A DNA stretch of 64,000 bases from Microbulbifer litoralis (GCF_023634065.1 NZ_JALKCV010000001.1:248001-312000), one strand, 5' to 3'; counted from the stretch's first letter, positions 19,947 through 29,179 are shown. The notes: a model not told the origin generated them from the sequence alone. Made by a program: numbers and translations.

Positions 19947-21605
19947 ATGAGCAAAACACCCTCCCCCTCCGCACTCGCCCGTACCCACGAGGTATTCAAC
20001 CAGAGCAAGGCGCTGACCGGCCACAACCTCTACGCCGGCGACGCCGCACTGCGCGATGCCGTGCAGCACAACGGCGGCCACTGGGCCGAGGACGACCTGC
20101 AACGCTACGGCGAGATCTGCGGTCGCCGCGAGTGGATAGAGCGCGGCTATGACGCCAACGAGTTCAAACCGCTCTTCGAGCCCGACGATCGCATCGGCAA
20201 CCGCGTCGACCTGGTGCGCTACCACCCGGCCTATCACCAGTTGATGCAGCTGGCCCTGAGCGAGGGGCTACACAGCGCGCCCTGGACCGACCCCGGCCCC
20301 GGGGCCCATGTGGCGCGCGCGGCCAAGTACTACCTGCACAGCCAGGTGGAAGCCGGCCACGGCTGTCCGGTGACCATGACCTTTGCCTCGGTGCCGTCCA
20401 TTCGCCTGACGCCGGCGCTGGCCGACGAGTGGCTGCCGAAGATCACCGCCCGCGGCTACGACCCCAGCAACCGCCCGTACGCGGACAAATCCCACCTGAC
20501 CATCGGCATGGGCATGACCGAGAAACAGGGTGGCTCCGATGTGCGCGCCAATACCACCACCGCCGCACCGGTGGGCGACGGCAGCTACGAACTGGTCGGC
20601 CACAAATGGTTTACCTCCGCGCCCATGTGCGATGCCTTCCTGATGCTGGCACAGACAGACGCCGGCCTGTCCTGCTTCCTGGTGCCCCGCTGGCGCCCGG
20701 ACGGCAGCAAGAACCCGATCCAGGTACAGCGGCTGAAAAACAAGGCCGGCAATGTGTCCAACGCGTCCTCGGAGATAGAACTGCGCGGCGCACTCGGCTG
20801 GCTGGTGGGCGAGGAAGGGCGCGGCGTCAACGCGATCATCGAGATGGTCGCCACCACCCGCTTCGACTGCATGATCGGCTCCTCCGGCGGCCAGCGCCAG
20901 GCCGTGGTGCAGGCCATCTATCACGCCAGTCAGCGCAACGCGTTCGGCAGGCCCCTGATCGGCCAGCCGCTGATGCAGAATGTGCTCGCCGACCTGCAGC
21001 TGGAAGTGGAGGGCTCCGCGGCCATGACCATGCGCATGGCGCGCGCCATGGACCACCTGGACAAAGATCACGAGAAAATGCTGATGCGCCTCGGCACCGC
21101 GGTGGGCAAATACTGGATCTGCAAGCGCACCCCGCACCACGCCTACGAGGCGATGGAGTGCCTGGGCGGCAACGGTGTGATCGAGAGTTTCATCACCGCG
21201 CGCCTCTACCGCGACGCGCCGATCAATGCGATCTGGGAGGGCTCCGGCAATATCCAGGCGCTGGACGTACTGCGCGCAATCGCCAAGACACCCGCGGTCA
21301 TCAATCACTGGTTCGACGAACTGGCGGACAGCGCCGGCGCCGACCCGCTGCTGGACAGGGCGGTCGACAACCTGAAAAACCAGCTGGCGGATATGGAGCA
21401 GGTCGAGTACCGCGCCCGTCACCTGGTGGACCAGATGGCCCTGGCGATGCAGGCGCACCTGCTGGTGCAGGGCGGCAACAGCGCCGTGGCGGAGGCCTTT
21501 ATCGCCTCGCGCCTCGACAGCCGGGGCGCGCACAATACCGGCACCCTGCCCACCGGGCTGGATGTGAAAACGCTGATCGAGCGGGGCAATCCACTGGCTG
21601 TCTAA
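19947..21605 (+). CDS. AidB-like acyl-CoA dehydrogenase
   Basis: This 552-residue FAD enzyme belongs to the AidB/isovaleryl-CoA dehydrogenase-like branch. It is longer than ordinary acyl-CoA dehydrogenases (about 380) and has the AidB blocks HPAYHQLM, GCPVTMTFASVP, GMGMTEKQGGSDVRANTT, NRIMIGSSG-like FDCMIGSSGGQR, AYEAMECLGGNGVIE and PINAIWEGSGNI. In E. coli AidB is part of the adaptive response to alkylating agents and binds DNA; many family members may instead act in fatty or branched acid catabolism. The ATG at 19947 has AGGA upstream; a GTG at 19923 is in frame. Confidence 0.88.
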   Translation: MSKTPSPSALARTHEVFNQSKALTGHNLYAGDAALRDAVQHNGGHWAEDDLQRYGEICGRREWIERGYDANEFKPLFEPDDRIGNRVDLVRYHPAYHQLMQLALSEGLHSAPWTDPGPGAHVARAAKYYLHSQVEAGHGCPVTMTFASVPSIRLTPALADEWLPKITARGYDPSNRPYADKSHLTIGMGMTEKQGGSDVRANTTTAAPVGDGSYELVGHKWFTSAPMCDAFLMLAQTDAGLSCFLVPRWRPDGSKNPIQVQRLKNKAGNVSNASSEIELRGALGWLVGEEGRGVNAIIEMVATTRFDCMIGSSGGQRQAVVQAIYHASQRNAFGRPLIGQPLMQNVLADLQLEVEGSAAMTMRMARAMDHLDKDHEKMLMRLGTAVGKYWICKRTPHHAYEAMECLGGNGVIESFITARLYRDAPINAIWEGSGNIQALDVLRAIAKTPAVINHWFDELADSAGADPLLDRAVDNLKNQLADMEQVEYRARHLVDQMALAMQAHLLVQGGNSAVAEAFIASRLDSRGAHNTGTLPTGLDVKTLIERGNPLAV

Positions 21606-21686
21606 ACGGCGCCTCCCCGGCTCCGGCCCCCGCCTATCGGCGGGGCGCTGGATGCCCATCCTGCAAACCGGCTCCGTGCCGATGCC

Positions 21687-22055
21687 TCAGAAAGGTTTGA
21701 ACACCGCCATCCACACCATCCCGACCACAAAACACAGCGCCAGCGAAGCGTAAATCAAACGCCGCCCGCTATCCGCCGCTTTCATCGCGATCATACCCGC
21801 GCCGATATAGCCCACAAGCAGCGACAACTTCACCAATAGCCAGTGTGTTTCCAGCGGCGACAGGCGGTAGATCAGTGCCAGGGCCACACCGCTTGCCAGC
21901 AACAGCGTATCGATCAGGTGTGGCGCCACCCGCGCCCACAGCGCGCGCATAAAGGCCGCGTCCGCTTGCCGGGCGCAAAAACGCAGCGCGAAAAATGTGA
22001 CCGAAATTGCGGCCAGGGTAATATGCAGGTGTTTGATCCAGATTGGGCCCGCCAT
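21687..22055 (-). CDS. SirB2-family membrane protein
   Basis: The 122-residue protein has four predicted membrane helices and matches the SirB family (IKHLHITLAAISVTFFALRF, HLIDTLLLASGVALAL, YIGAGMIAMK). SirB family function is not established. Its ATG overlaps the TAA stop of the upstream ybaN-like gene by one base, so the two form an operon. A GC hairpin without a T-tract (CCCCGCC ... GGCGGGG, about 21628-21645) lies between its stop and that of the convergent acyl-CoA dehydrogenase. Confidence 0.82.
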   Translation of the reverse strand: MAGPIWIKHLHITLAAISVTFFALRFCARQADAAFMRALWARVAPHLIDTLLLASGVALALIYRLSPLETHWLLVKLSLLVGYIGAGMIAMKAADSGRRLIYASLALCFVVGMVWMAVFKPF

Positions 22056-22438
22056 TAGCGCTCCCCACCCGGCAGCGGCCGGGTTGCCAGCCAGGTGCCG
22101 CCGGCGGCGAAAAACAGCCCCAGCACGGCCAGCAGTTTCCAGTCCGCCCCCAACCAGAACAGCACCGACCAGCTGCACAGCATCAGCGCCATCCCCGAGA
22201 CCTTGGCCGAGCGCGGGACCGCGCCCTCCTCGCGCCAGGCCCGCAGCATGGGGCCGAAACGCGGGTGCTCGTGCAGCCACCGCGCCAACCGCGGCGACCC
22301 CCTGGTCGCCGACCAGGCCGACAGCAGCAGGAAGGGAGTCGTCGGCAACAGCGGCAAAACGGCACCGGCCATTGCCAGGCCCAGGGAAATCCAGGCCAGG
22401 CCCAGCCAGAAGAAACGTCGTAGCGGGCGACTGCTCAT
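22055..22438 (-). CDS. YbaN-family inner-membrane protein (DUF454)
   Basis: The 127-residue protein has the DUF454 pattern: an N-terminal helix, then GAVLPLLPTTPFLLLSAW, then SPRLARWLHEHPRFGP and two C-terminal helices. Family members are small inner-membrane proteins of unknown role. The ATG at 22438 (MSSRPLRRFF) fits the family better than an in-frame ATG five codons upstream. It is coupled to the SirB-like gene and divergent from the ThuA gene. Confidence 0.83.
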   Translation of the reverse strand: MSSRPLRRFFWLGLAWISLGLAMAGAVLPLLPTTPFLLLSAWSATRGSPRLARWLHEHPRFGPMLRAWREEGAVPRSAKVSGMALMLCSWSVLFWLGADWKLLAVLGLFFAAGGTWLATRPLPGGER

Positions 22439-22522
22439 GGCCCAGCTCTCCAAAGCGCGTTCAAATCAGTGCCCTATTCTGAGAGACTTCACGGACAGGC
22501 GCAATTCAATCGGGGAACCCTA

Positions 22523-23314
22523 ATGCCGGACAAGAACAAAAAACTTCATTTCGTTACCGCCGCCCTCAGCGCCATCGCGCTGCTGATTCCAGCACTGACC
22601 ATGGCGGCGGAACCCGTGGACAAATCCCGCATTCTGGTCTTCTCCAAAACCGAAGGCTGGCGCCACGATTCCATTATCGACGGCAAGAAGGCGCTGCTGG
22701 AGCTCGGGCAGCGGGAGGGCTTCGCGGTGGACATTTCGGAGAATGCCGGTCTGTTCAGCGACGATACGCTGGACAGCTACGACGCGGTGGTTTTCCTGAG
22801 TACCAGCGGCAATATCTTCAACGACCGACAGCGCCGGGCATTCGAACGCTATATCCGTTCCGGTCGCGGCTTTGTCGGCATTCATTCCGCCGCGGATACG
22901 GAATACGACTGGCCCTGGTACAACCAGCTGGTGGGCGCCTACTTCGCCAGCCACCCGGAACAGCAGGAAGCGGAGAAAGTCGTGCTGGATTTCAACCACC
23001 CCGCCACCCGCTTTTTACAGGCGGCGCTGGACGGCAATCGCTGGCGGCGCTTCGACGAATGGTACAACTTCAAGTCCATCAACCCGGATATCCGGATACT
23101 GATGAACCTGGACGAGTCCACCTACAGCGGCGGGGAGAACGGCAAGCACCACCCTATTGCCTGGTACCACGAATACGATGGTGGACGCGCATTCTATACC
23201 GCCGGCGGGCATACCGGCGAAAGCTATCGGGATCCGCTGTTTATGCAACATATCCTGGGCGGCATTCGCTATGCGACCGGCAAGGCGGGGGAACAGGATA
23301 CCCTCCGGGACTGA
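22523..23314 (+). CDS. Exported ThuA-domain protein
   Basis: The 263-residue precursor has a signal peptide ending near TMAAE (about residue 30). A ThuA domain (glutamine-amidotransferase-like fold) follows, with KTEGWRHDSI, YDAVVFLSTSG, GFVGIHSAADTEYDWPWY and HPIAWYHEYDGGRAFYTAGGHT. ThuA proteins take part in sugar metabolism (3-keto-trehalose reduction in rhizobia); exported single-domain versions are common in polysaccharide degraders. The start ATG at 22523 has GGGGA seven bases upstream. A sugar-related role is inference from the family. Confidence 0.88.
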   Translation: MPDKNKKLHFVTAALSAIALLIPALTMAAEPVDKSRILVFSKTEGWRHDSIIDGKKALLELGQREGFAVDISENAGLFSDDTLDSYDAVVFLSTSGNIFNDRQRRAFERYIRSGRGFVGIHSAADTEYDWPWYNQLVGAYFASHPEQQEAEKVVLDFNHPATRFLQAALDGNRWRRFDEWYNFKSINPDIRILMNLDESTYSGGENGKHHPIAWYHEYDGGRAFYTAGGHTGESYRDPLFMQHILGGIRYATGKAGEQDTLRD

Positions 23315-23335
23315 ATGCGCTATCCCGGATAAAAC

Positions 23336-24964
23336 TCAGGCCGTGGAGGAAACCCCGACCGGACCGGTATCCTTCGCGGCGCCCCGCACCGTCCTGCCCG
23401 CGAACCAGATACTCTCCTCAGGCGCGCTGCGGATTCTCTGCGCGGTCTTGCGCGCAAGTGCAACCAGCGCGAAAACGCCGGCCACAGCCACCAGATCGAT
23501 CAGGTAAGTCGAGCCGCCGTGGTTCCAGCCCAGGCCAGGCACCACGGCGGAAACCAGGCTCGTGAAGGGAATCGCCAGGGTCGCCGCGGCAGAGGCGTAC
23601 AGCAGCTCGACAGAGCCCCTGGCCGCGCCGCGGACAAAGGCCCAGGCGATGGCCGACAAGAAGACCGCGTAATAGAGGCCGAAATGCCAGCCGGCCACAT
23701 TATCCACCCACTGTGGCAGCAGCTTGGCCGCGGCGATGGTCAATGAAATACCGGCCACGCAGCCCAGCGAAATGCCCACCGTCAGTGCGCCGAGAACCTT
23801 CGCCGCGCGGGTCTGCCTGACCTCCCGATCCTCGTAGCCCTTGCGGCGTTTCTTGCGGTGGGTTTCGATCCACAACAGGTTGCCGGTGTAGAAAAGCACG
23901 GCGCCGGCCAGGCCGAGGATAAAGTAACCCCAGCGCACCGGGTTGCCGCCGAAATTGCCGAAATGCAATGCGAAGAAACTGGTGACGGTGGCGAACCAGC
24001 CGTCCTGCTCGCCGGGCATATAACCGGTCATGGTCAACGCGCCGCTATAGGGATCCACGCCGGCAAAGCCCATGGTGGAACCGCGCATACCATAGCGCGG
24101 GTTCACCCCGCCCACCCGCAGTTCCAGGCCGTGCTCCTCCTCGAAGTGATACTGCAGAGTGGCGGGACGAAACGCCGGTGCCTGCTCCTCGAGGCGGGCG
24201 ATGATCGCCAGCGGCGACAGCGCTTCTGCCCCGTCTGGTACTTCTGCGTGCGCTTCCGCCGGCGGCCGGCCACCGCCGCCGAGCGTCGCGCGCTGGGCAT
24301 CGTAGAACTGGTGGTGAAACGCGAACACCACCGCCGTCAGTGCCATGATGATATGGAATGGCAAACTGAACAGCCCCAGGGCGTTGTGGAAATCCAGCCA
24401 CAGGCGTTTCAGGTTCTTGCCGATGCGGAGAATAAACAGATCCTTCACCAGCGTCGGCAGCAGCACGATCACACCGGAAACCAGCGCGATAAAATAGAGC
24501 AGTGACACCGTGCCCATGATCGATTCGGAAATTTCGTGATCGAACGGCAGCCCCACCTGGCGGTGCAGGTCGTCCACCAGTTGCCCCACTGCAGACGGGC
24601 CCTCGCTGTTCACCTGCAGGGTGCCGTCTTCGCCCAGGTTGGCAAAGTAGGTGGTGCCGCCGCCGCGCGGTCCGGTGCTCCAGCTCATGCGCGCGGGCCG
24701 CTCCGGGCTGGTCTGCAGTACGATTTCGTAGCGGCCCGCGGCCTCGGGATATTCCGCCAGTACCCTCTCCACCAGTTCGGGGGTTTTCTCCAGTGGCGTG
24801 GGCCGATCGAACTGCACCGGCGGCGATGCCCAGCGCTGCAGCGGCGTCTCGAACATGGTGATGGCGCCGGCGTAGAAAGCGATAAACAGGGCGAGACCGC
24901 AGACGATTCCCACCCAGCTGTGGATATCGCGATACATGCGGATAATATCACTGCGAATTTTCAT
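23336..24964 (-). CDS. PepSY-associated membrane protein of siderophore uptake locus
   Basis: The 542-residue protein has a PepSY_TM architecture. A first helix follows RDIHSWVGIVCGLALFIAFYAG, then a periplasmic PepSY region, HxxN-type helix pairs (LWLDFHNALGLFSLPFHIIMALTAVVFAFHHQF), LHFGNFGGNPVRWGYFILGLAG and several C-terminal helices. Conserved histidines in the helices could bind haem or iron. Proteins of this type sit beside TonB siderophore receptors and are thought to reduce or handle ferric-siderophore iron in the inner membrane. Here it is the last gene of the receptor operon. Confidence 0.88.
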   Translation of the reverse strand: MKIRSDIIRMYRDIHSWVGIVCGLALFIAFYAGAITMFETPLQRWASPPVQFDRPTPLEKTPELVERVLAEYPEAAGRYEIVLQTSPERPARMSWSTGPRGGGTTYFANLGEDGTLQVNSEGPSAVGQLVDDLHRQVGLPFDHEISESIMGTVSLLYFIALVSGVIVLLPTLVKDLFILRIGKNLKRLWLDFHNALGLFSLPFHIIMALTAVVFAFHHQFYDAQRATLGGGGRPPAEAHAEVPDGAEALSPLAIIARLEEQAPAFRPATLQYHFEEEHGLELRVGGVNPRYGMRGSTMGFAGVDPYSGALTMTGYMPGEQDGWFATVTSFFALHFGNFGGNPVRWGYFILGLAGAVLFYTGNLLWIETHRKKRRKGYEDREVRQTRAAKVLGALTVGISLGCVAGISLTIAAAKLLPQWVDNVAGWHFGLYYAVFLSAIAWAFVRGAARGSVELLYASAAATLAIPFTSLVSAVVPGLGWNHGGSTYLIDLVAVAGVFALVALARKTAQRIRSAPEESIWFAGRTVRGAAKDTGPVGVSSTA

Positions 24965-24973
24965 AATGATCGC

Positions 24974-25270
24974 CTAACCGACCGGGAGTGCGCTGCCATA
25001 AAGCAGCCCCCACAGGACAACGTTGGCCCCGCCCAGCCACAGCCAGGCGCGGGCACCGGATTGAAAAAGGAAACAGAAACTCAGGATGCAGGCCCACAGC
25101 GGCGACATCAGCCACATGGTCACCTGCGCCTGGGCGGAAAAAAAACCCACTTCACCGGGGCCGAATCGGGCAAAGAGACCGCACAGTGCCAGGGACAGCG
25201 CAAAACCCGGAATGGCGCCGGCACTGGCCTTGCCAAACCAGTTGCGGCTGGTCAGTTTCTGCGTGCTCAT
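24974..25270 (-). CDS. Small membrane protein of siderophore uptake operon
   Basis: The 98-residue protein has three predicted helices (GFALSLALCGLFA, VTMWLMSPLWACILSFCFLF, AWLWLGGANVVLWGLLYG). It overlaps the upstream gene by ATGA (25267-25270) and precedes the PepSY gene by nine bases, so it is co-translated with them. Small proteins at this position (such as DUF3649 or DUF3325 members) accompany siderophore receptors in many proteobacteria. I cannot assign the family with certainty, nor a biochemical role. Confidence 0.75.
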   Translation of the reverse strand: MSTQKLTSRNWFGKASAGAIPGFALSLALCGLFARFGPGEVGFFSAQAQVTMWLMSPLWACILSFCFLFQSGARAWLWLGGANVVLWGLLYGSALPVG

Positions 25271-25593
25271 CGCGCGGCCCTCCCCGCTTTATTGCCCGCA
25301 TTGGCCGGATTCCGCCCGTGGCGCCAGTAGGCGATTGCCATCGGCAATACCGTCCACACCAGCATGGCGCCGGTCACCAGGATAAATACAGCCGCCGCCG
25401 CGCCCGAGTACTGCAGCAGCAGGTACAGCGAAACCGCCAGCATGGCGCCGCCAGCGGCGGCCAGTGGGCGCCGCGGCAGCGGGCGGGATAACAGCCGCTG
25501 GTTGGGGCTGGCCAGATAGAGCGCCAGAGCACCCAGCGCCATCAGGCCAGCGGCGGATACGAGAAGAAAAACGATCAATGAAATTTTCTCCAT
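25267..25593 (-). CDS. Small membrane protein of siderophore uptake operon
   Basis: The 108-residue protein has an N-terminal helix (IVFLLVSAAGLMALGALALYLA), an NQRLLSRPLPRR loop and two further helices (AGGAMLAVSLYLLLQYSG, AAVFILVTGAMLVWTVLPM). This topology resembles the DUF3325/DUF3649 small membrane proteins that follow siderophore receptors, but the family is not certain. The ATG at 25593 (MEKISLIVF) is chosen because it starts the first helix; a longer frame to 25650 has no signal. Its stop overlaps the next start by four bases. Confidence 0.72.
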   Translation of the reverse strand: MEKISLIVFLLVSAAGLMALGALALYLASPNQRLLSRPLPRRPLAAAGGAMLAVSLYLLLQYSGAAAAVFILVTGAMLVWTVLPMAIAYWRHGRNPANAGNKAGRAAR

Positions 25594-25662
25594 CTGCGTA
25601 ACAGTCTCGCAGGATGGGCAAAGCGCTGCGCCCCTTTGCCCATCCCACAATGATCTATAGGC

Positions 25663-27909
25663 TTACCACTGGTACTGCAGCCGCGCGGGCACCACCCGCC
25701 CCTGGCCATAGAAGCAGGACTGGGTGGTGGTGCAGGTCACCACATAGCGCTCGTTGGACAGGTTGCGCGCGTTCAGCGACACGGACACGCCGTCCAGTTC
25801 CGGCCGGGACACCCCCAGGTCGTAGCGCATCAGCAGGTCGTACAGGGTGTAGCCGCCGATCTCCAGGGTATTGTTGGTATCGCCGTAGCTCTCGCCCGTG
25901 TAGCGCACGCCGGCGCCGAAACCGAGACCCGCCAGCGCGCCCTGCTCGATACGGTGATCGACAAACAGCGACGCCAGCACTTCCGGCACCTGCGGCAGTG
26001 TATTGCCGACAATGGCGTCGGCGGAGCGGGTCACCTCCGCGTCCAGGCGCGAGGCGGACGCGATCAGCGTGGTACCGGAAGCCAGGGACGCCCTGCCCTC
26101 GAACTCCACACCGCGCACCTGCGCCTCGCCGGTCTGCACCCGGCAGACACGGCGGCCGCACAGGCTGCCGTCCGGGTCGGCGATGGAGACATTCTGCTGG
26201 GTGATATCGAAAGCACCGACACTCAGGTAGATATTGCGCCCGCTCTGGTAGCGCAGCCCGGCCTCGATCTGCTCACCGGTGGTCGGGTCGAACAGCACAC
26301 CGCCCAGTGTCTGCGACGGATCCACCACCTGTGGCAGGAAGGATTCCGAGTAGCTGACGTAGGGGGCCAGGCCGTTGTCGTACAGGTACACGGCACCGGC
26401 CTGCCAGGTGAACTCCTCGGCTTCGGTGCTGAAGGTCTCCCCGGTCAGCAGATCGGTGTTTTCGTCTTCGGCGGAGTCGTAGCGGCCGCCCACGGACAGG
26501 CGCAGGTTACCGGCACTGATCTGGTCCTGCAGGTAGAGGCCGGTCTGCTCGCTCTCGGCGGCGCCGTATATCTGCGGCGTCAGGTTGGCGACATAGTCGG
26601 CGGCGCCGCGCGGCTCGGGATCGAAGATATCCCACAGCGGATCCACCTGGCCGCGAGGCAGACCCGGCAGCATCACCACGTCGCGATAGTGTTCCCACTC
26701 GGTCTGGAAGTAGTCGAGCCCACCCAGCAGGGTATGGCTCAGCGCGCCGGTATCGAAGCGGCCTTCCAGCTGGGTGTCGATGGCGTAGCCGTCGCTCTCC
26801 CCGTCGCCCTGCACCGCCCGACGGCCGATGGTCTGGCCGTCGATGCACTGCTCGCCATAGGTGGTGGCGGCGCAGTCGGCCACGGTGTCACCGGACAGCA
26901 CGGTAACCCGGTAGAGGGTATCGACATGGGTGTAGCGCGCATTGTTGCGCAGTGTCAGGTTGGGATTGATCTCGTGTTCGAAGAAAGAGCCCACCAGCAA
27001 CTGGTCGCGGTCGAAGGTGTTCCAGCCCGGCTCGCCGATATTGGCATCGTTGTCGATGTAATCGCCGTTGGAGGAGTCCAGCGTGCCGGCCGCCGGCAGG
27101 AACTGGAAGGTGGCGCCGCCCTCGTCGCGCTGGTACTGGGTCAGGAAGGTCCAGGAGGTCTGCTCGCTGGGCGTCCAGGTCACACTCGGGGACAGGTAGT
27201 AACGGCTGTTGTCCACGTCGTCCACCTGGGTGCCGCCGTCCTCGGCCACGCTGACGACGCGCCCGTGCAGGGTGCCGTCCGCGTTCAGCGCCGCGCCGAA
27301 ATCCGCGGCGATGCGGCCCGACACATTGTCCAGGTCGGTGTAACCCTGGCCCTGCACCTGCAGTTCCTGCGTGGCGTCGCTGCCGGCGCGCTTGGTGACC
27401 ATATTGACCATGCCGCCCGGTGCCACCTGGCCGTAGAGCACACTGGACGGCCCTTTCAACACCTCGACCTGCTGCAGGCCGAAGGTGTCGAAGCCGAAGC
27501 GCGTCCACTGGCCGCCGGCCGGTAGGCGCAGGCCGTCGACAAAGTTGTTGTTGGACGAGAAGCCGCCGGCGCCGAAACCGCGTACGGAAATTTCGTCGGT
27601 ACGGCTGTCGATGCCGGAGGGCTCCGGCTGTACGCCGGCGGAATAGGACAGCGCATCGGCAATGGTGGACGCCGCCCGCAGGTCGATCTCCTCGCGACTG
27701 ATGACCGAGATGGTCTGCGGCGACTCCATGATCGGCACCCCGGTCTTGGTGGAGGAGGAGGCGGTGGACAGGCCGGTGGCGGTGACCACCACCTGCTCCA
27801 GGTCACTCTCCCCGGCCTCCCGGGATTGGGCGTTGGCCTGGGAAATGGCGAGCACCAGCAGTGAAGTGGCAGCAAAAAGACGGGAATGCGCGGGAATTCG
27901 CAAAGCCAT
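25663..27909 (-). CDS. TonB-dependent ferric-siderophore receptor
   Basis: The 748-residue outer-membrane receptor has a signal peptide ending near ANAQS, a TonB-box region (EQVVVTATG), a plug domain (about 45-165; SPQTISVISREEI, SYSAGVQPEPSGIDSRTDEISVRGF, VEVLKGPSSVLYGQVAPGGMVNMVTK) and a 22-strand barrel ending in GRVVPARLQYQW with a terminal aromatic. These are hallmarks of the TIGR01783 siderophore receptors (FhuE/FpvA/FoxA type). The ATG at 27909 has GGAG at good spacing. A Fur-like site lies 77 bases upstream and the AraC regulator is divergent, so iron plus siderophore induction is likely. The ligand cannot be told from sequence. Confidence 0.93.
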   Translation of the reverse strand: MALRIPAHSRLFAATSLLVLAISQANAQSREAGESDLEQVVVTATGLSTASSSTKTGVPIMESPQTISVISREEIDLRAASTIADALSYSAGVQPEPSGIDSRTDEISVRGFGAGGFSSNNNFVDGLRLPAGGQWTRFGFDTFGLQQVEVLKGPSSVLYGQVAPGGMVNMVTKRAGSDATQELQVQGQGYTDLDNVSGRIAADFGAALNADGTLHGRVVSVAEDGGTQVDDVDNSRYYLSPSVTWTPSEQTSWTFLTQYQRDEGGATFQFLPAAGTLDSSNGDYIDNDANIGEPGWNTFDRDQLLVGSFFEHEINPNLTLRNNARYTHVDTLYRVTVLSGDTVADCAATTYGEQCIDGQTIGRRAVQGDGESDGYAIDTQLEGRFDTGALSHTLLGGLDYFQTEWEHYRDVVMLPGLPRGQVDPLWDIFDPEPRGAADYVANLTPQIYGAAESEQTGLYLQDQISAGNLRLSVGGRYDSAEDENTDLLTGETFSTEAEEFTWQAGAVYLYDNGLAPYVSYSESFLPQVVDPSQTLGGVLFDPTTGEQIEAGLRYQSGRNIYLSVGAFDITQQNVSIADPDGSLCGRRVCRVQTGEAQVRGVEFEGRASLASGTTLIASASRLDAEVTRSADAIVGNTLPQVPEVLASLFVDHRIEQGALAGLGFGAGVRYTGESYGDTNNTLEIGGYTLYDLLMRYDLGVSRPELDGVSVSLNARNLSNERYVVTCTTTQSCFYGQGRVVPARLQYQW

Positions 27910-27985
27910 GGAAACTCCGATTGACGACGTTGTGAGCAGGAAAGGCAAACATTCAGCCCCGGGATCGCTCCGGGGATACGCAGTT

Positions 27986-28004
27986 AATAGTACTTATCAT
28001 TTGC
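27986..28004 (-). promoter_or_regulatory. Candidate Fur box upstream of the siderophore receptor
   Basis: Read on the minus strand, the site GCAAATGATAAGTACTATT matches the 19-base Fur consensus (GATAATGATAATCATTATC) at 13 positions, including the core AATGATAA. It lies 77-95 bases before the receptor start, in the intergenic region shared with the AraC gene. The AT-rich surroundings fit a promoter. Only the sequence resemblance and context support it. Confidence 0.5.
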
Positions 28005-28069
28005 ATTTGAATTGTGGCCGCAACTATAAGAAGATCCCGATCAATTGGCAATTCAAAACCTTTGCGTAA

Positions 28070-28089
28070 CAGTCAAAATCCTTTGACTG
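28070..28089. promoter_or_regulatory. Perfect 8-bp inverted repeat before the AraC gene
   Basis: CAGTCAAA (28070-28077) and TTTGACTG (28082-28089) are perfect inverted halves with a 4-base spacer, 47 bases upstream of the AraC start. It could be an operator for the AraC protein or another regulator, or a hairpin in the leader RNA. No T-tract follows. Confidence 0.4.
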
Positions 28090-28135
28090 ACAGAAAAACA
28101 CATAGAATTCCCAGCCTCGACTGCCCGGTTCACAG

Positions 28136-29179
28136 ATGACAGATCAAAAAGCATCCAGAATTTCCGACCGCGATCCCGAAGCGGTTATCCGGGTTCGCGA
28201 CTTCTCGCTGCGCAAAGACATCTCGCTGGAGGTCCACAGTGACCGGGTTTCGCCAGACGACATCCTGGTCCGGGGCCGGCGCCAGCGGAGGGATCTGCGG
28301 CCGGGGCTGTTCCTGCAGACCGGCGACACCTTCGAGGAAACCGCGTTTACGACCCACTCCCACCAGCCCGCGGGGCTGACCTGCATCTTCTTCCTGCACG
28401 GACAAGTCGAGACACAATTCGGCGATCGCCTCTTCCATTTCAAGGCCGGCGCGAACGGCCAGGTGGCTGCGGCCGCCGTGGCCAGGCGGGAGGCCGAGAG
28501 CTTCCGGCGAACGGCAAAGGGACCGCAGCGGACACAATATCTGGTACTCACAGCCACAGTGGGGTGGCTGGATTTCCACGGTTCCGAACAGCGCGGCAAT
28601 CCGCTGGGCACGCGGTTGGGCGGGAGGCGCATCGAATCCTACCAGTGGGAGCAGACACCGGGGCTGGTGCGGCGCCTCCGGGAGCTGTTTGAACCGCCCG
28701 CCTATTCGCCGGAACTGCTCCGGCTCCACCAGGAGTCGCGCGCGGTGGAGCTGATGCTCGAGGCGGTCTCCGGCATGACGGGGGAAAATCGCCGCGGCGA
28801 CGGCAACGCCCTGAAGCGGTGCGATCGGGTGCGGCTGCAGCGGGCCAGGGAGCTGATGATCTCAGCGCCGGGCCGGTTGTTGAGCGTCGACGATATCGCC
28901 CGCGAGGCCGGCGTCAGCGCCAGTGGCCTGCAGCGGCTGTTCCGCCGCGCGGAGGGCATGAGTGTATTCGGGTACCTGCGCCGGGTGCGGCTGGAACAGG
29001 CGCTGGCAGCGCTGCAGAGGGACTCCGTCAGCGTGCAGCGGGCCAGTGATATGGCCGGCTACACCAGCCCCGCCAATTTTGCCACGGCGTTCAAGAGGCA
29101 ATTTGGTTTTACCCCCCGGGAGGCCGGGAAAAAACGTCTTCCCCACCGGAACTCTCCCACAGACCCGCAGCCGGAATGA
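28136..29179 (+). CDS. AraC-family regulator (PchR-like), divergent from siderophore receptor
   Basis: The 347-residue protein has an N-terminal ligand/effector domain and a C-terminal double helix-turn-helix AraC domain (about 235-330; SVDDIAREAGVSASGLQRLFRR and then the AGYTSPANFATAFKRQFGFTPREA signature). PchR-type AraC proteins sense ferric siderophores and activate the matching receptor. The divergent placement against a siderophore receptor with a Fur-like site supports this; the ligand is not known. Its own regulation may involve the inverted repeat at 28070-28089. Confidence 0.88.
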   Translation: MTDQKASRISDRDPEAVIRVRDFSLRKDISLEVHSDRVSPDDILVRGRRQRRDLRPGLFLQTGDTFEETAFTTHSHQPAGLTCIFFLHGQVETQFGDRLFHFKAGANGQVAAAAVARREAESFRRTAKGPQRTQYLVLTATVGWLDFHGSEQRGNPLGTRLGGRRIESYQWEQTPGLVRRLRELFEPPAYSPELLRLHQESRAVELMLEAVSGMTGENRRGDGNALKRCDRVRLQRARELMISAPGRLLSVDDIAREAGVSASGLQRLFRRAEGMSVFGYLRRVRLEQALAALQRDSVSVQRASDMAGYTSPANFATAFKRQFGFTPREAGKKRLPHRNSPTDPQPE

